Source of the DNA: Sinomonas atrocyanea
GTDB taxonomy: Bacteria; Actinomycetota; Actinomycetes; Actinomycetales; Micrococcaceae
Length of the DNA stretch: 64,000 nt
Assembly: GCF_001577305.1 (NCBI RefSeq)
Contig: NZ_CP014518.1
Location: 372,001 to 436,000, forward strand
Reading direction: 5' to 3'
The notes under the pieces were generated by a model. The model was not told the DNA's origin and did not search any database. It saw only the letters and a program-made list of their open reading frames with translations. Shown piece after piece: positions 18,706-27,625 of this stretch. Within the stretch, counting starts at the first letter, position 1, and each line of letters opens with the position of its first letter. Both the position numbers and the translations under genes were made by a program.

Positions 18706-20818
18706 ATGTCGGGCAGAGGGACCAACGGGGCCGCGAAGGCTCCCGTCTCCGCGGACCGTCCGGAGCTGATCCGGAATGTGGTGCTCGTGGGCCACTCGGG
18801 CGCGGGGAAGACCACGCTCCTCGAGGCGATCCTCGCCTCGGCCGGGGCGATCGCGCGCCGGGGCACCATCGCGGACGGCACCACAGTGGGGGACTCGGAC
18901 CCTGCCGCCGTGCACCAGCAGCGGTCCGTGGCGCTGTCGCTCGCTCCGGTCATGGCGGACGAGACCAAGGTCAACCTCCTGGACACCCCCGGATACGCCG
19001 ACTTCGTGGGCGAGCTCCGCGCGGGGCTGAGGGCCGCCGATGCCGCCCTGTTCGTCGTCTCGGCCGCCGAGGAGGTCGACGCCGCGACCGTCGCCCTGTG
19101 GGACGAGTGCGAGCGCGTCGGGATGCCGCGCGCGGTGGTAATCAGCAAGCTCGACCACCCCCGCGCGGACTACGCCGCCGCCCTCGCCCGGTGCCAGGGA
19201 GCCTTCGGCGAGTCGGTGCTCCCGCTCTACGTCCCCATGGGGCCCGGCGGCGCGCCGAGCGGCCTGCTCGGCCTGCTCACGCGAACCGTCTCGGACTACC
19301 CGGACGAGGCGGCGCCTCCGGGCACGCAGCCCGAGCTGCGCCCCGGCACCGCCGAGGAGATCGCCGGCTGGGACGGGGAGCGCGGGGCCCTCATCGAGGG
19401 CATCATCGCCGAGAGCGAGGACGAGACCCTCATGGACCGTTACCTCGGCGGGGAGGACATCGGCCTGGACACGATCATCGGCGACCTCGAGAAGGCCGTG
19501 GCCCGCGGCTCGTTCTTCCCTGTGGTGCCCGCCTCGGCCCCCACTGGCCTCGGGACGGCGGAGATCCTGGAGCTGGTCCGGCGCGGCTTCCCGTCCCCTG
19601 CCGAGCACGCCGTTCCCCCGTCACGGACCTCGACGGCACGCCGGTCAAGGGTCTGCGCTGCGATCCGGACGGGCCGGTCGTGGGCGAGGTCGTGCGGACC
19701 ACCGTGGATCCGTTCCTGGGCCGTGTCTGCCTCGTGCGGCTCTTCTCCGGCACACTGCGCGAGGACACGCCCGTCCACGTCGCCGGGCACGGCCTGGCCG
19801 AGCGCGGGCACCCGGACCACGACGCCGACGAGCGGCTCGGGCACCTCTACACCCCGTTCGGCGCGACGCTGCAGTCCGCCCCTACGCGGTGGCGGGCGAC
19901 CTCTGCGCGGTCGCGCGGCTGGGGGCCGAGACGGGGGACACCGTCTCGGCGCGCGAGCGGCCCCTCCTGGTCGCGCCGTGGGAGATGCCGGAGCCGCTCA
20001 TGCCCGTGGCCGTCGAGGCCGCCTCACACGGCGACGAGGACGCGCTCGCCAAGAGCCTCGCGAAGGTCGCCGCCGGGGACCCCACCCTGCGGGTGGAGCG
20101 CAACCCGGAGACCCATCAGCTCGTGCTGTGGTGCATGGGGGAGGCGCACGCGGAGGTGGTGCTGGACCGGCTGCGCGACCAGGGGGTCAAGCTGCAGACG
20201 GTCGACGTCGTCACGCCCCTGCGCGAGACGTTCGCCGCCGCCGCGGCCGGCCACGGCCGCCACGTCAAGCAGTCAGGGGGCCATGGCCAGTACGCGATCT
20301 GCGACATCGAGGTCGAGCCCCTCGGGCGCGGCTCCGGCTTCGAGTTCGTGGACCGGATCGTGGGCGGCGCCATCCCGAGGCCGTTCGTCGAGTCCGTGGA
20401 GAAGGGTGTGCGGGCGCAGATGGCCAAGGGCGTGGCGGAGGGCTTCCCCGTGGTGGACATCCGGGTGACGCTCGTGGGCGGCAAGACGCACAGCGTGGAC
20501 TCGTCCGACGCCGCGTTCCAGGCCGCCGGGGCGCTCGCGCTGCGCGAGGCCGCCGCCTCCGCACGGATCCAGCTGCTCGAGCCGGTCTCGGCCGTGACCA
20601 TCAGCGTCCCGGCCGACTACGTCGGCGCGGTCATGAGCGACCTCTCCTCACGGCGGGGCCGGCTCACCGGGACCACCTCCGCCGGGGAGACGACCGAGAT
20701 CAGCGCCGAGGTGCCTGACGCGGAGCTGCTGCGCTACGCCGTCGAGCTGCGCGGGCTCACCGCCGGCACGGGGACGTTCCGGCGCGAGTACCTCCGCCAC
20801 GACCCCGTGCCGCACTGA
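18706..20818 (+). pseudogene. EF-G-like translational GTPase (EF-G2) with two single-base frameshifts
   Basis: Joined across three frames this is one protein of about 704 residues. It has a G domain with GHSGAGKTTLLEAIL (P-loop), LLDTPGYADFVGEL (G3) and SKLDHP (G4, replacing NKxD), then EF-G domains II-V including KQSGGHGQYAICDIEVEPL and the end FRREYLRHDP. Domain order fits the EF-G-like paralog common in actinobacteria, distinct from fusA. One G appears missing at about 19620 and one C in the run at 19879-19882; adding them restores a single frame. GCAGGAGG precedes ATG 18706. Probably intact in the organism. Confidence 0.8.
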
Positions 20819-20842
20819 CCCTTGCAGGGCGGTCCCCGTGAC

Positions 20843-20857
20843 CCTAGATTGTCTAGG
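20843..20857. promoter_or_regulatory. PadR operator over a -10 box
   Basis: CCTAGA-TTG-TCTAGG is a perfect inverted repeat ending one base before the PadR ATG. It contains TAGATT, a plausible -10 box 8 bp before the start codon, so binding would block a leaderless promoter. Confidence 0.6.
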
Positions 20858-20858
20858 T

Positions 20859-21182
20859 ATGGGACGCAGCGGCGTGAACGGACAGCTTGACCTCCTCCTC
20901 CTCGCTTCGCTCGGCGCGGGCGAAGCGCACGGATATGCGCTGATTGCGCGCATCCACCAGCGCAGCGGCGCGCAGTTCGAGCTCCAGGAGGGTTCGGTCT
21001 ACCCGGCGCTCCACAAGCTCGAGGCGGCCGGATGGGCGGCGAGCCGCTGGGCCGACGCCGCTCCGGCGCGCCGCCGGGTCTACTCCCTCACCGCGGCGGG
21101 CCGCGCGGAACTCGAGCGCAGGACCCGGGAATGGGACGGATTCGCCTCGGGCGTGCGCGGCGTCCTCGGAGCAGCGCAGTGA
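20859..21182 (+). CDS. PadR-family transcriptional regulator
   Basis: 107 residues. The PadR winged helix shows GQLDLLLLASLGAGEAHGYALIARIHQRSG, then FELQEGSVYPALHKLEAAGW and RRRVYSLTAAGRAELERR. There is no Shine-Dalgarno before ATG 20859, and the overlapping palindrome and -10 box suggest a leaderless, autoregulated transcript. The stop overlaps the GTG start of a HAAS-type membrane protein (GTGA), the usual PadR partner arrangement. Confidence 0.9.
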   Translation: MGRSGVNGQLDLLLLASLGAGEAHGYALIARIHQRSGAQFELQEGSVYPALHKLEAAGWAASRWADAAPARRRVYSLTAAGRAELERRTREWDGFASGVRGVLGAAQ

Positions 21183-21967
21183 ATCCGCGGCCGGAGGATG
21201 CGGGCGCCATCGACGCCTACCTCGATGAACTCTTCGCCGCGGCACGGGACTCCGAGCCCGCCGCCGCCCGCCGGCTGCTCGCCGAGGCGGAGTCGCACCT
21301 GCGCGAGTCGGCCGGCCGCCTCATGGCCCAGGGCCTGAGTCCCGAGGACGCCGAGGCGGAGGCCGTGCGCCGCTTCGGGCCGGTGGGGGCCGCGACCTCG
21401 GCGCTCCGGACGCCGCTGCGCTCCCTCGGCCGACTGCCGCTGCGCGCCCTCATGCGGCCCGCTGTGGGGCTGGCGGCCATCGGAGCGATCGCCGTGGGCC
21501 TCAGCGGCATTCTCTCCGAGGTCTTCGGACGGCTGTGGGGCGCGGGATTCGTCTCCGGCGATCTGCCCGGAGTCGCCTACACCGCCGCGCGCTGCGCCGT
21601 CCTGCAGGCGCCGTATCCCGGTCTCGACTGCGCCCAGGCGGCCGCCGAACACCACTGGGGCGAGGTCGTCGAGGGCCGGGTGTTCCTCGGTGCTGTCGGC
21701 CTCGTGCTCCTGGCCCTGTGGAGGATCCTGCCCCAGGATGTGCCCCTCCCGGCGGGGGTCGTCCCTGCGCTCGGCGCCGCGGCCTTCCTGCTGGCATCCG
21801 CGGCGACAGGCCTGGCCGCTGGAACGGCCGCCGTCCAGGGCGGCCAGGGGGTCGGCGCGTGGCTCAGCGCCACGAGCGTTGCACTTCCGCTCGGGATCGC
21901 CTTGGGGATCCTGGCCCTGGCCGGCCTGCGCCGCCAGGGTGGCCTCAGGCCCGGGGCAGCACGGTGA
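21179..21967 (+). CDS. HAAS-domain/permease-prefix membrane protein, PadR partner
   Basis: 262 residues from GTG 21179, coupled to padR by GTGA. The N-terminal 80 residues are acidic and helical (IDAYLDELFAAARDSEPAAARRLLAEAESHLRES is about residues 10-45, with GLSPEDAEAEAVRRFGP), matching the HAAS/permease-prefix region found next to PadR regulators. Four hydrophobic helices follow. These proteins are thought to sense or signal membrane state; the function here is unknown. The 3' end overlaps the convergent FMN reductase gene by 23 bp. Confidence 0.75.
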   Translation: MNPRPEDAGAIDAYLDELFAAARDSEPAAARRLLAEAESHLRESAGRLMAQGLSPEDAEAEAVRRFGPVGAATSALRTPLRSLGRLPLRALMRPAVGLAAIGAIAVGLSGILSEVFGRLWGAGFVSGDLPGVAYTAARCAVLQAPYPGLDCAQAAAEHHWGEVVEGRVFLGAVGLVLLALWRILPQDVPLPAGVVPALGAAAFLLASAATGLAAGTAAVQGGQGVGAWLSATSVALPLGIALGILALAGLRRQGGLRPGAAR

Positions 21968-22511
21968 GGACCCGCTCGACGAACAGCGCGAACTCTTCCA
22001 TGTAGTGGCGCAGGAACTCCTCCGTGCCCGCGTCGCCCACCTCGCCGTCGTCGCTGAACACGCCGGGCAGGAACTGGATGTACGCCTCCGGGGCGCTCAT
22101 CTGCGGCGAGTTGCAGAACGAGAGGACGGCCCGCAGGCTCTGCTGGGCGAGGGCCGTCCCGATCTTGCCCGGCGACGCGCCGATGACGGCTGAGGGCTTG
22201 TGGTTGAACGAATTGGTGCCCCAGGGGCGGGAGGCCCAGTCGATGGCGTTCTTCAGCGAGCCCGGCATGTCCCGGTTGTACTCGGGCGTGACGAACAGGA
22301 CGGCGTCCACGCGCTCGATCGCCTCCTTGAGGGCGCGGGCCTCGGGCGGGTAGTTGGCGTCGAGGTCCCGGTTGTAGAGCGGGAGGTCCCTGATGGGGAT
22401 CTCCTCGAAGGCGAGAGAGTCGGGGGCCAGGCGGATGAGCGCCTTGGACAGCGTGCGGTTGATCGACTTCTGGGACAGGCTGCCGATGAAGTAGCCGACG
22501 GTGTAGGCCAT
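21945..22511 (-). CDS. NADPH-dependent FMN reductase
   Basis: 188 residues from ATG 22511; the frame is open far upstream but has no support there. A flavodoxin-like fold with GSLSQKSINRTLSKAL, ALKEAIERVDAVLFVTPEYNRDMPGSLKNAIDW (residues about 65-97; the PEYN motif contacts FMN) and GTALAQQSLRAVL. Enzymes of this family reduce quinones, chromate or azo compounds with NAD(P)H. It appears monocistronic; a weak ribosome-binding site leaves the start slightly uncertain. Confidence 0.88.
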   Translation of the reverse strand: MAYTVGYFIGSLSQKSINRTLSKALIRLAPDSLAFEEIPIRDLPLYNRDLDANYPPEARALKEAIERVDAVLFVTPEYNRDMPGSLKNAIDWASRPWGTNSFNHKPSAVIGASPGKIGTALAQQSLRAVLSFCNSPQMSAPEAYIQFLPGVFSDDGEVGDAGTEEFLRHYMEEFALFVERVLTVLPRA

Positions 22512-22570
22512 CGCGCCAGCGTACGACTGCGCGAGTGCGGACCGGAAGGTCCCGGAGGAGGAAACACCAA

Positions 22571-22602
22571 CGGCGGGCCGGCCCTGAGGAGCCGGCCCGC
22601 CG
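22571..22602 (-). terminator. Hairpin terminator after the purine permease gene
   Basis: CGGCGGGCCGGC at 22571-22582 pairs perfectly with 22591-22602 around an 8-nt loop, 20 bp past the stop of the NCS2 gene. Confidence 0.75.
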
Positions 22603-22621
22603 CCGTCGTGCGCGATGTCCG

Positions 22622-24055
22622 CTAGAAGCCGAGGACCTTCTCCACCGGCCCGATCCCGAAGAAGATGAGGAATGCCGCGGCGACGGCCCACATCAGCGGG
22701 TGGATCTCCCTGGCGCGGCCCTGGAAGAGGCGCACGAGCACGTAGGAGATGAAGCCCGCGCCCAGGCCGTTGGCGATCGAGTAGGTGAAGGGCATGAGGC
22801 CGATCGTGAGGAACGCCGGGATCGCGATCCCCAGATCGTGCCAGTCGATCCTCGCCACCTGCTGGAACATGAGGAAGCCCACGATCACGAGCGCCGGGGC
22901 CACCGCCTCGAACGGGACGAGGTTGATCAGCGGGGTCAGGAACATCGCCAGGATGAGCAGCGCCCCGGTGACCACGGAGGCGAGGCCGGTCCGGGCGCCC
23001 TCGCCGATGCCCGCGCCCGACTCGACGAAGATCTGGTTGGAGGAGATCGAGGTGCCGCCGCCGGCGATCGCGCCGAACGCGTCCACGAGGAGCACGCGGT
23101 CCACGTTCGGGATCTGGCCGTTCTCGTCCATCGTCCCGGCCTCGCGGGCCAGGCCAACCATGGTGCCCATGGCGTCGAAGAAGATGCTCAGCAGGATCAC
23201 GAACGCCATGAGGAGGGCGCCGAGCGTGCCCAGGTGCGCGAACGCCCCGAGCGGGTTGGCCTGGCCGAAGAGACTGAGGTCCACGGGGGCGACGCTGCCG
23301 AGGCCGGGGACCACGAGGGACCAGCCTGCGGGGTTGGGCGCCTGGCCCGGGGCGACGGACGGGCCGACGTGGAAGACGAGCTCGACGATGTTCGCGAGGA
23401 TCGTCGCGGCGATGATGCCGATCAGGAGCGCGCCGCGCACCTTGCGGACCATGAGGGCGATCGTGAGGACCAGGCCCACCACGAACACGAGCGTGGGCCA
23501 GCCGATGAGCCGGCCCGCATCGCCGAGGCCCAGCGGCACGGTGGTGCCCGCGGCGTCCGGGATGCGGCGCACGAAGCCCGCGTTGACGAGACCGATGAGG
23601 GCGATGAAGACGCCGATGCCCACCACGATCGCCGTCTTGAGCCCCTCCGGCACCGCCTTGAACACGGCCGTGCGGAAGCCCGTGAGCACGAGCACGAACA
23701 TGACCACGCCGGCCACGAGCACGAGGCCCATCATGTCCGGCCACGTGACGTTCGGGTGGGTGGCCACGGTCACGGCCACGAACGCGTTGACGCCCAGCCC
23801 CGTGGCGAGCGCGAACGGGTGCTTGGCCCACACGCCCATGAGGATGGTCAGCACCCCGGCCACGAGGGCGGTCATCGCCGCCACGCGGGGGATCCCCAGG
23901 TGGTTCCCCGCCGCGTCGGCCCCCGAGAGGATGAGCGGGTTGAGGACCACGATGTAGCTGAGCGCGAAGAACGTCGCGAGGCCGCCTCGGATCTCGCGGG
24001 ACACCGTCGAGCCGCGCTCGCTGATCTTGAAGTACCGGTCCACTGCCGATGCCAT
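22622..24055 (-). CDS. NCS2-family purine permease (AzgA-like)
   Basis: 477 residues and about 13 hydrophobic segments. The start MASAVDRYFKISERGSTVSREIRGGLATFF and the motifs NPLILSGAD, GLGVNAFVA, PEGLKTAIVVGIGVFIALIG and ESGAGIGEGARTGLASVV are those of AzgA-type hypoxanthine/guanine/adenine:H+ symporters. AGGAGC precedes the ATG by 4-5 bases. No purine riboswitch fold was recognised in the 122-bp upstream region shared with the divergent CopC-like gene. Confidence 0.93.
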   Translation of the reverse strand: MASAVDRYFKISERGSTVSREIRGGLATFFALSYIVVLNPLILSGADAAGNHLGIPRVAAMTALVAGVLTILMGVWAKHPFALATGLGVNAFVAVTVATHPNVTWPDMMGLVLVAGVVMFVLVLTGFRTAVFKAVPEGLKTAIVVGIGVFIALIGLVNAGFVRRIPDAAGTTVPLGLGDAGRLIGWPTLVFVVGLVLTIALMVRKVRGALLIGIIAATILANIVELVFHVGPSVAPGQAPNPAGWSLVVPGLGSVAPVDLSLFGQANPLGAFAHLGTLGALLMAFVILLSIFFDAMGTMVGLAREAGTMDENGQIPNVDRVLLVDAFGAIAGGGTSISSNQIFVESGAGIGEGARTGLASVVTGALLILAMFLTPLINLVPFEAVAPALVIVGFLMFQQVARIDWHDLGIAIPAFLTIGLMPFTYSIANGLGAGFISYVLVRLFQGRAREIHPLMWAVAAAFLIFFGIGPVEKVLGF

Positions 24056-24144
24056 GGGCGCTCCTGATGAAGGGTCAAAGGGTGTGTGGGGTGGGGGCTT
24101 GACATCCCGGGCAGCCGGAAGGCCGGGTCAATACTACTCGCCAG

Positions 24145-24173
24145 TTGTGAGGCCCCCGGCCGAAAAATAGGCT
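24145..24173 (+). promoter_or_regulatory. Promoter of the CopC-like gene
   Basis: TTGTGA (24145-24150) and TAGGCT (24168-24173) are separated by 17 bp. The -10 box ends 6 bp before ATG 24180 with no Shine-Dalgarno, indicating a leaderless mRNA. Confidence 0.55.
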
Positions 24174-24179
24174 GGTGTG

Positions 24180-24827
24180 ATGCAGATCCTCCGAAGCCTC
24201 GGCGTGTCTTCGGCCCGTGCCGCCGCGGCGGCGTCGGCGGCCCTGGCCGCCCTCGCGCTCGTCCTCCTGGCCCCGGCCCCGGCGGTCGCCCACGATGCGC
24301 TGGAAGGCTCCGCGCCGGCGTCGGGCGCCACGGTGGCCACGGCTCCCGCGGAGGTGCGGCTGGATTTCGGCGAGGCACCCCTCGGCGTCGGCGCGCAGGT
24401 CATGGTGAAGGACCCCGCCGGGACGGACGTCTCGGACGGCGCTCCCGAGGTGGTCGACCGCAGCGTCCACCAGAGGCTCCGCGCCGGCGTCCCGGCCGGC
24501 GCCTACACCGTGGTGTGGCGCGTGGTGAGCTCGGACTCGCACCCGATCGAGGGCACCCTCACCTTCACGGTCGCCCGGGGAAGCACGACGCCGGCCTCCG
24601 GCGCCGCCGCGTCCGCTGCGCCGGCCACCCCGCCCGGGATCCAGGCCTCCCAGCCGGGTACGCCCCAGACGGCTCCGCCCGCCCCGGCGGCGCAGGCAGA
24701 ACCGTTCCCGTGGATGATCGCGGTGTTCGCCGTGGTCGCCGTGGGCCTTCTCGCCGCGCTCGGCGTGGGCGCCCGGCGCCGGCTCTCCCGAGGGGACGAG
24801 GGGCCGGAGGGCCGCGCCGAGGACTGA
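24180..24827 (+). CDS. CopC-domain periplasmic/surface copper-resistance-type protein
   Basis: 215 residues from ATG 24180; GTG 24177 is an in-frame alternative. An N-terminal signal peptide ends at PAVAHD, with the mature N-terminal His-Asp typical of CopC copper-binding proteins. The domain continues through ALEGSAPASGATVATAPAEVRLDF to VVSSDSHPIEGTLTFTV, keeping the second His. A Pro/Ala-rich linker, one membrane helix (about 180-200) and a basic tail follow. No CopD is adjacent. Role in copper binding is family knowledge; expression control is not visible. Confidence 0.85.
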   Translation: MQILRSLGVSSARAAAAASAALAALALVLLAPAPAVAHDALEGSAPASGATVATAPAEVRLDFGEAPLGVGAQVMVKDPAGTDVSDGAPEVVDRSVHQRLRAGVPAGAYTVVWRVVSSDSHPIEGTLTFTVARGSTTPASGAAASAAPATPPGIQASQPGTPQTAPPAPAAQAEPFPWMIAVFAVVAVGLLAALGVGARRRLSRGDEGPEGRAED

Positions 24828-24837
24828 GGGCCTGGAC

Positions 24838-25473
24838 TCAGGCGGGCTGGAGGCCGGCGCCGACGCGCGCCGACACCTCGGCGCCCACGTGCTTGGCCTG
24901 CAGCAGCACCTCGCGCGTGCTGGGTGCGGCGAGCCCTGTCACCCCCACGAGGTAGAGGCCGATCTGCCCGAGGGCCTCGAGCAGGTGCTCCCCGAGGGAG
25001 TAGCCGAGGTCCGCGAGGAAGCGCCGCAGCTGATTGTGGGCGCAGCGGGTGAGGACCACGGCGTCCGCGTACAGGACGCCCGCGTCCGTGCGCACGGCCC
25101 ACCGCGCCGGGGCATCCGGCTCCGGGGACTCGACGAGGGCGAGGTGACGGGCGGTGAGCTGATGGCGCACGTCGAGGCCGTGGCTCACGGCGTGCTTGCG
25201 GAGGTGCCGCAGCACCTCGAGGTACTCCATGGACTCGGCGCTCGAGAGGTCTGCGACCCTCAGGGCGCACGTGGCGGTGGTGGGGGCCGAGCTCTCGAGG
25301 CCGTCCACCGTGACGGCGGCCACGGCGTGGCGGGCGAGTTCGGCGGCCACCGCGAGCCCCGACAGGCCCGTCCCGATCACGACGGCACTGGTCGACTCGG
25401 CGACGGGGTCCTCGCCCTGGAGTGCCCGGGCCTGCGGGTCCGGCACATCCTCATGGCTCGACGGCATAGGCAC
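24838..25473 (-). CDS. FAD/NAD(P)-binding flavoprotein-like protein of unknown function
   Basis: 211 residues from GTG 25473, nine bases after an AGGAGG; an in-frame ATG follows two codons later. A dinucleotide-binding motif, AVVIGTGLSGLAVAAELARHAV, lies near residue 30. The rest is shorter than in FAD oxidoreductases (usually over 350 residues) and lacks a recognisable second substrate domain, so it may be a minimal or degenerate flavoprotein. HLRKHAVSHGLDVRHQLTARHLALVE and the residues after it resemble the central part of flavin monooxygenases. It converges on the CopC-like gene with a 10-bp gap. Confidence 0.55.
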   Translation of the reverse strand: MPMPSSHEDVPDPQARALQGEDPVAESTSAVVIGTGLSGLAVAAELARHAVAAVTVDGLESSAPTTATCALRVADLSSAESMEYLEVLRHLRKHAVSHGLDVRHQLTARHLALVESPEPDAPARWAVRTDAGVLYADAVVLTRCAHNQLRRFLADLGYSLGEHLLEALGQIGLYLVGVTGLAAPSTREVLLQAKHVGAEVSARVGAGLQPA

Positions 25474-25587
25474 GGGGCTGGTCCTCCTGCGGAATGGCAC
25501 GGTCGGTTGCTGCTCGCGCGGTTCCCCCGACTTGCTTGCAGAACACCACCCCGCATCCGAAAGGATCGTTCCAGAACGGGGTGACGC

Positions 25588-25619
25588 ACTCGACCCTACA
25601 GAAACTCGACCCTACAGAA
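25588..25619. repeat. Two tandem copies of a 16-bp repeat
   Basis: ACTCGACCCTACAGAA occurs twice head to tail in the 280-bp region between the flavoprotein and universal-stress genes. Purpose unknown; it may be a binding site or simple slippage. Confidence 0.6.
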
Positions 25620-25753
25620 AATCGGGGCGCTTCGGTAGACCGTTCCGTGACCTTGCGGAGGGTTCTCAGGATGGCCTTGACCGCCCCTGTGCGACGGGGG
25701 ACATTGGCCGTGTGGGGCCCGTGTTAGGCTCCCAGCGAGTCGAGGAGGATGCC

Positions 25754-26794
25754 ATGGACGCCCAGCTCCACCCCCAGGACGATGCGGCCGGAGGCGAGCC
25801 GGCCGAGGCCGATCTCCCCACCGGGATCGTGGTCGGCGTCGACGGCTCCGAGCATGGCCGGTGCGCCCTCGCGTGGGCTGCCCAGGAGGCCCGGCGGCGT
25901 CGGCGGCCCCTCCACGTGGTGACGGCCTACAGCGTTCCCCTCTTCGCGGCCTCGGGCCTGGACGGCGGCTACGCGACCTTCGACGACACCGTGATCCGCG
26001 ACGGCGCCGAGGCCGTCCTCAAGGAGGCAATCGAGCAGCTCGGCGACGTCGAGGGCCTCGAGGTCACCTCCTCCGTCGAGTCCGGCGACGCGGCCGGAGT
26101 GCTCCTCGAGTTCTCCAAGGCGGCGGAGCTCCTCGTGTTCGGCTCCCGCGGGCGCGGCGGCTTCGTCGGCCGGCTCCTCGGTTCCGTCTCGAGCGCCCTC
26201 CCGGCCCATGCGCACTGCGCCACCGTGACCGTCCCGCTGCGCTTCGCGGAGCGGATCGGCGGCGTCATCGAGGACCGGCACATCCGCGAGGAGCAGTCCA
26301 AAGAGGGGCCGGTGCACGTCGAGGACGTGGTGGCGGTCGGCGTCGACGGGTCCGACCAGGCCCGAGTTGCGGTGCTCATCGCGGCCGAGGAGGCCATGAT
26401 GCGGGGTGTGCCGCTGCGGGTCGTCTGTGCCGTGCCGCAGTTCAGCGGGAGCCTGGCGTGGGTGCCCGCCCCGGTGGACCGGGAGCAGCTGTTCCAGGAC
26501 ATCCGCGCCCAGCTCAAGGCCGGGACGGCGTGGCTCCAGAGCCACTTCCCCGACCTCGAGGTGCAGACGAGCCTGCTCGACGGCGCCCCCGTGGACGTGC
26601 TCGTGGACGTCTCGCACACGGTGGACCTCCTCGTGCTCGGCACGCGGGGCCGCGGCGGCTTCACGGGCATGCTGCTCGGCTCGACGACCGACGGCGTCCT
26701 CCACCACGCGAAAGGCCCCGTCATGGTGGTCCCGGACCGTGCCGACGAGCGGCTCGCCGACCGGTCGTCCTTCGGGCCGATGCTCGCCCCCTAA
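25754..26794 (+). CDS. Tandem-domain universal stress protein
   Basis: 346 residues from ATG 25754, with GAGGAGGA upstream. Two UspA domains: the first starts GIVVGVDGSEHGRCALAWA and ends with the nucleotide-binding loop GSRGRGGFVGRLLGSVS, and the second starts VVAVGVDGSDQARVAVL and ends GTRGRGGFTGMLLGST. Both loops fit the G-x2-G-x9-G-S/T ATP-binding pattern. Tandem USPs in actinobacteria accompany dormancy, hypoxia or starvation. A TTAGGCT -10-like box lies about 25 bp upstream. Confidence 0.92.
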   Translation: MDAQLHPQDDAAGGEPAEADLPTGIVVGVDGSEHGRCALAWAAQEARRRRRPLHVVTAYSVPLFAASGLDGGYATFDDTVIRDGAEAVLKEAIEQLGDVEGLEVTSSVESGDAAGVLLEFSKAAELLVFGSRGRGGFVGRLLGSVSSALPAHAHCATVTVPLRFAERIGGVIEDRHIREEQSKEGPVHVEDVVAVGVDGSDQARVAVLIAAEEAMMRGVPLRVVCAVPQFSGSLAWVPAPVDREQLFQDIRAQLKAGTAWLQSHFPDLEVQTSLLDGAPVDVLVDVSHTVDLLVLGTRGRGGFTGMLLGSTTDGVLHHAKGPVMVVPDRADERLADRSSFGPMLAP

Positions 26795-26800
26795 CCCCCA

Positions 26801-26987
26801 CCTCCGTTTCGGGTACGCATCTCGACGGCTTTTTCCCGTTTCGGGTACGAGGCGGCGGAGCTTCCGGCCGCCGTCCGCGCGCACGACGCCGGCCGCTCGC
26901 CCAGGCGCGACTCCGAGCGGCAGCCGGGTGGCCGGCGTCGTACCCGGAATGCCCGAGGGGCGACGAGATGCGTACCCGAAACGGAGG
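26801..26987. repeat. 187-bp palindromic intergenic element
   Basis: Perfect 24-bp inverted ends (26801-26824 and 26964-26987, sharing the core CCGTTTCGGGTACGCATCTC) enclose a third, direct copy of CCGTTTCGGGTACG at 26836-26849. An internal hairpin is ACGACGCCGGCC (26883-26894) with its complement at 26930-26941, itself nesting GCTCG/CGAGC. It has no coding potential and fills the space between two convergent genes. It resembles a REP/MITE-like unit and could also terminate transcription both ways. Confidence 0.7.
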
Positions 26988-27032
26988 GGAAGGCGGCCGG
27001 GTACCGGGGCAGAGAAGGGTGGCCCTGGTAGG

Positions 27033-27407
27033 TCAGCCCCAGCCCAGCTCGTGGAGACGGGCGTCGTCGATGCCGAAGTGGTGCGCGAACTCGTGCACCA
27101 CGGTCACGAGCACCTCGTGGACGACCTCCTCGCGGGTGGAGCACACCTCGAGGATCGGCTCGCGGAAGATCGTGATCCGGTCCGGGAGCGAGCCGGCCGC
27201 GTACCACTCGCCCCGCTCGGTGAGCGGTGTCCCCTCATAGAGGCCCAGCAGGACTGTGTCCGGGTCCTCGTGCTCGCCCGGAACGTAGGTGTCCTCGATG
27301 AAGACGACCATGTTGTCCATGTGCTTGGCGACCCTCCGGGGGATCCGGGCGAGGGCGGCGTCCACGGCGGCCTCGAACTCGTCTTCGCCCATCCACGCCG
27401 CGCCCAT
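27033..27407 (-). CDS. Minimal zincin metallopeptidase-family protein
   Basis: 124 residues. The C-terminal zinc motif is VVHEFAHHFGIDDARLHELGWG (HExxH plus a third acidic ligand), and VVFIEDTYVP and LLGLYEGTPLTERG are typical of the small metallopeptidase/DUF1025 family. ATG 27407 is preceded not by a Shine-Dalgarno but by TAGAGT seven bases upstream, suggesting a leaderless mRNA; ATG 27392 is an alternative. Catalytic activity is not proven for this family. It is divergent from the tRNA cluster. Confidence 0.85.
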   Translation of the reverse strand: MGAAWMGEDEFEAAVDAALARIPRRVAKHMDNMVVFIEDTYVPGEHEDPDTVLLGLYEGTPLTERGEWYAAGSLPDRITIFREPILEVCSTREEVVHEVLVTVVHEFAHHFGIDDARLHELGWG

Positions 27408-27425
27408 ACGGGCCACTCTACTGAT

Positions 27426-27455
27426 TTGTCTGGCCAGAGAGCCGGGCCCTATAGT
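27426..27455 (+). promoter_or_regulatory. Promoter of the tRNA cluster
   Basis: TTGTCT (27426-27431) and TATAGT (27450-27455) with an 18-bp spacer, 15 bp before tRNA-Glu. Confidence 0.6.
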
Positions 27456-27470
27456 TTGATGGTCTGGCTG

Positions 27471-27543
<73 letters not shown>

Positions 27544-27625
27544 CGCAGGATGAGGATTTGGGGTGGCCCCGAAGGGTCTGCTAGGATCTAAGTCTTGTGA
27601 GCGGGGAACAAACCCGCGAAAACGA

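Noticed and set aside
17653..20718. A 1021-residue + strand open frame over hutG and the EF-G-like gene
   Set aside because: Antisense to hutG before 18706 and out of frame after about 19620; only the EF-G portion is real.
24055..24177. A purine riboswitch before the NCS2 permease gene
   Set aside because: The leader is short and GC-rich and lacks the recognisable three-way-junction loops of purine riboswitches.
25680..25710. A DosR-like box (GGGGACATTGGCCGT) upstream of the tandem USP gene
   Set aside because: Only half of the dormancy-regulator palindrome is present, so it is too weak to call.
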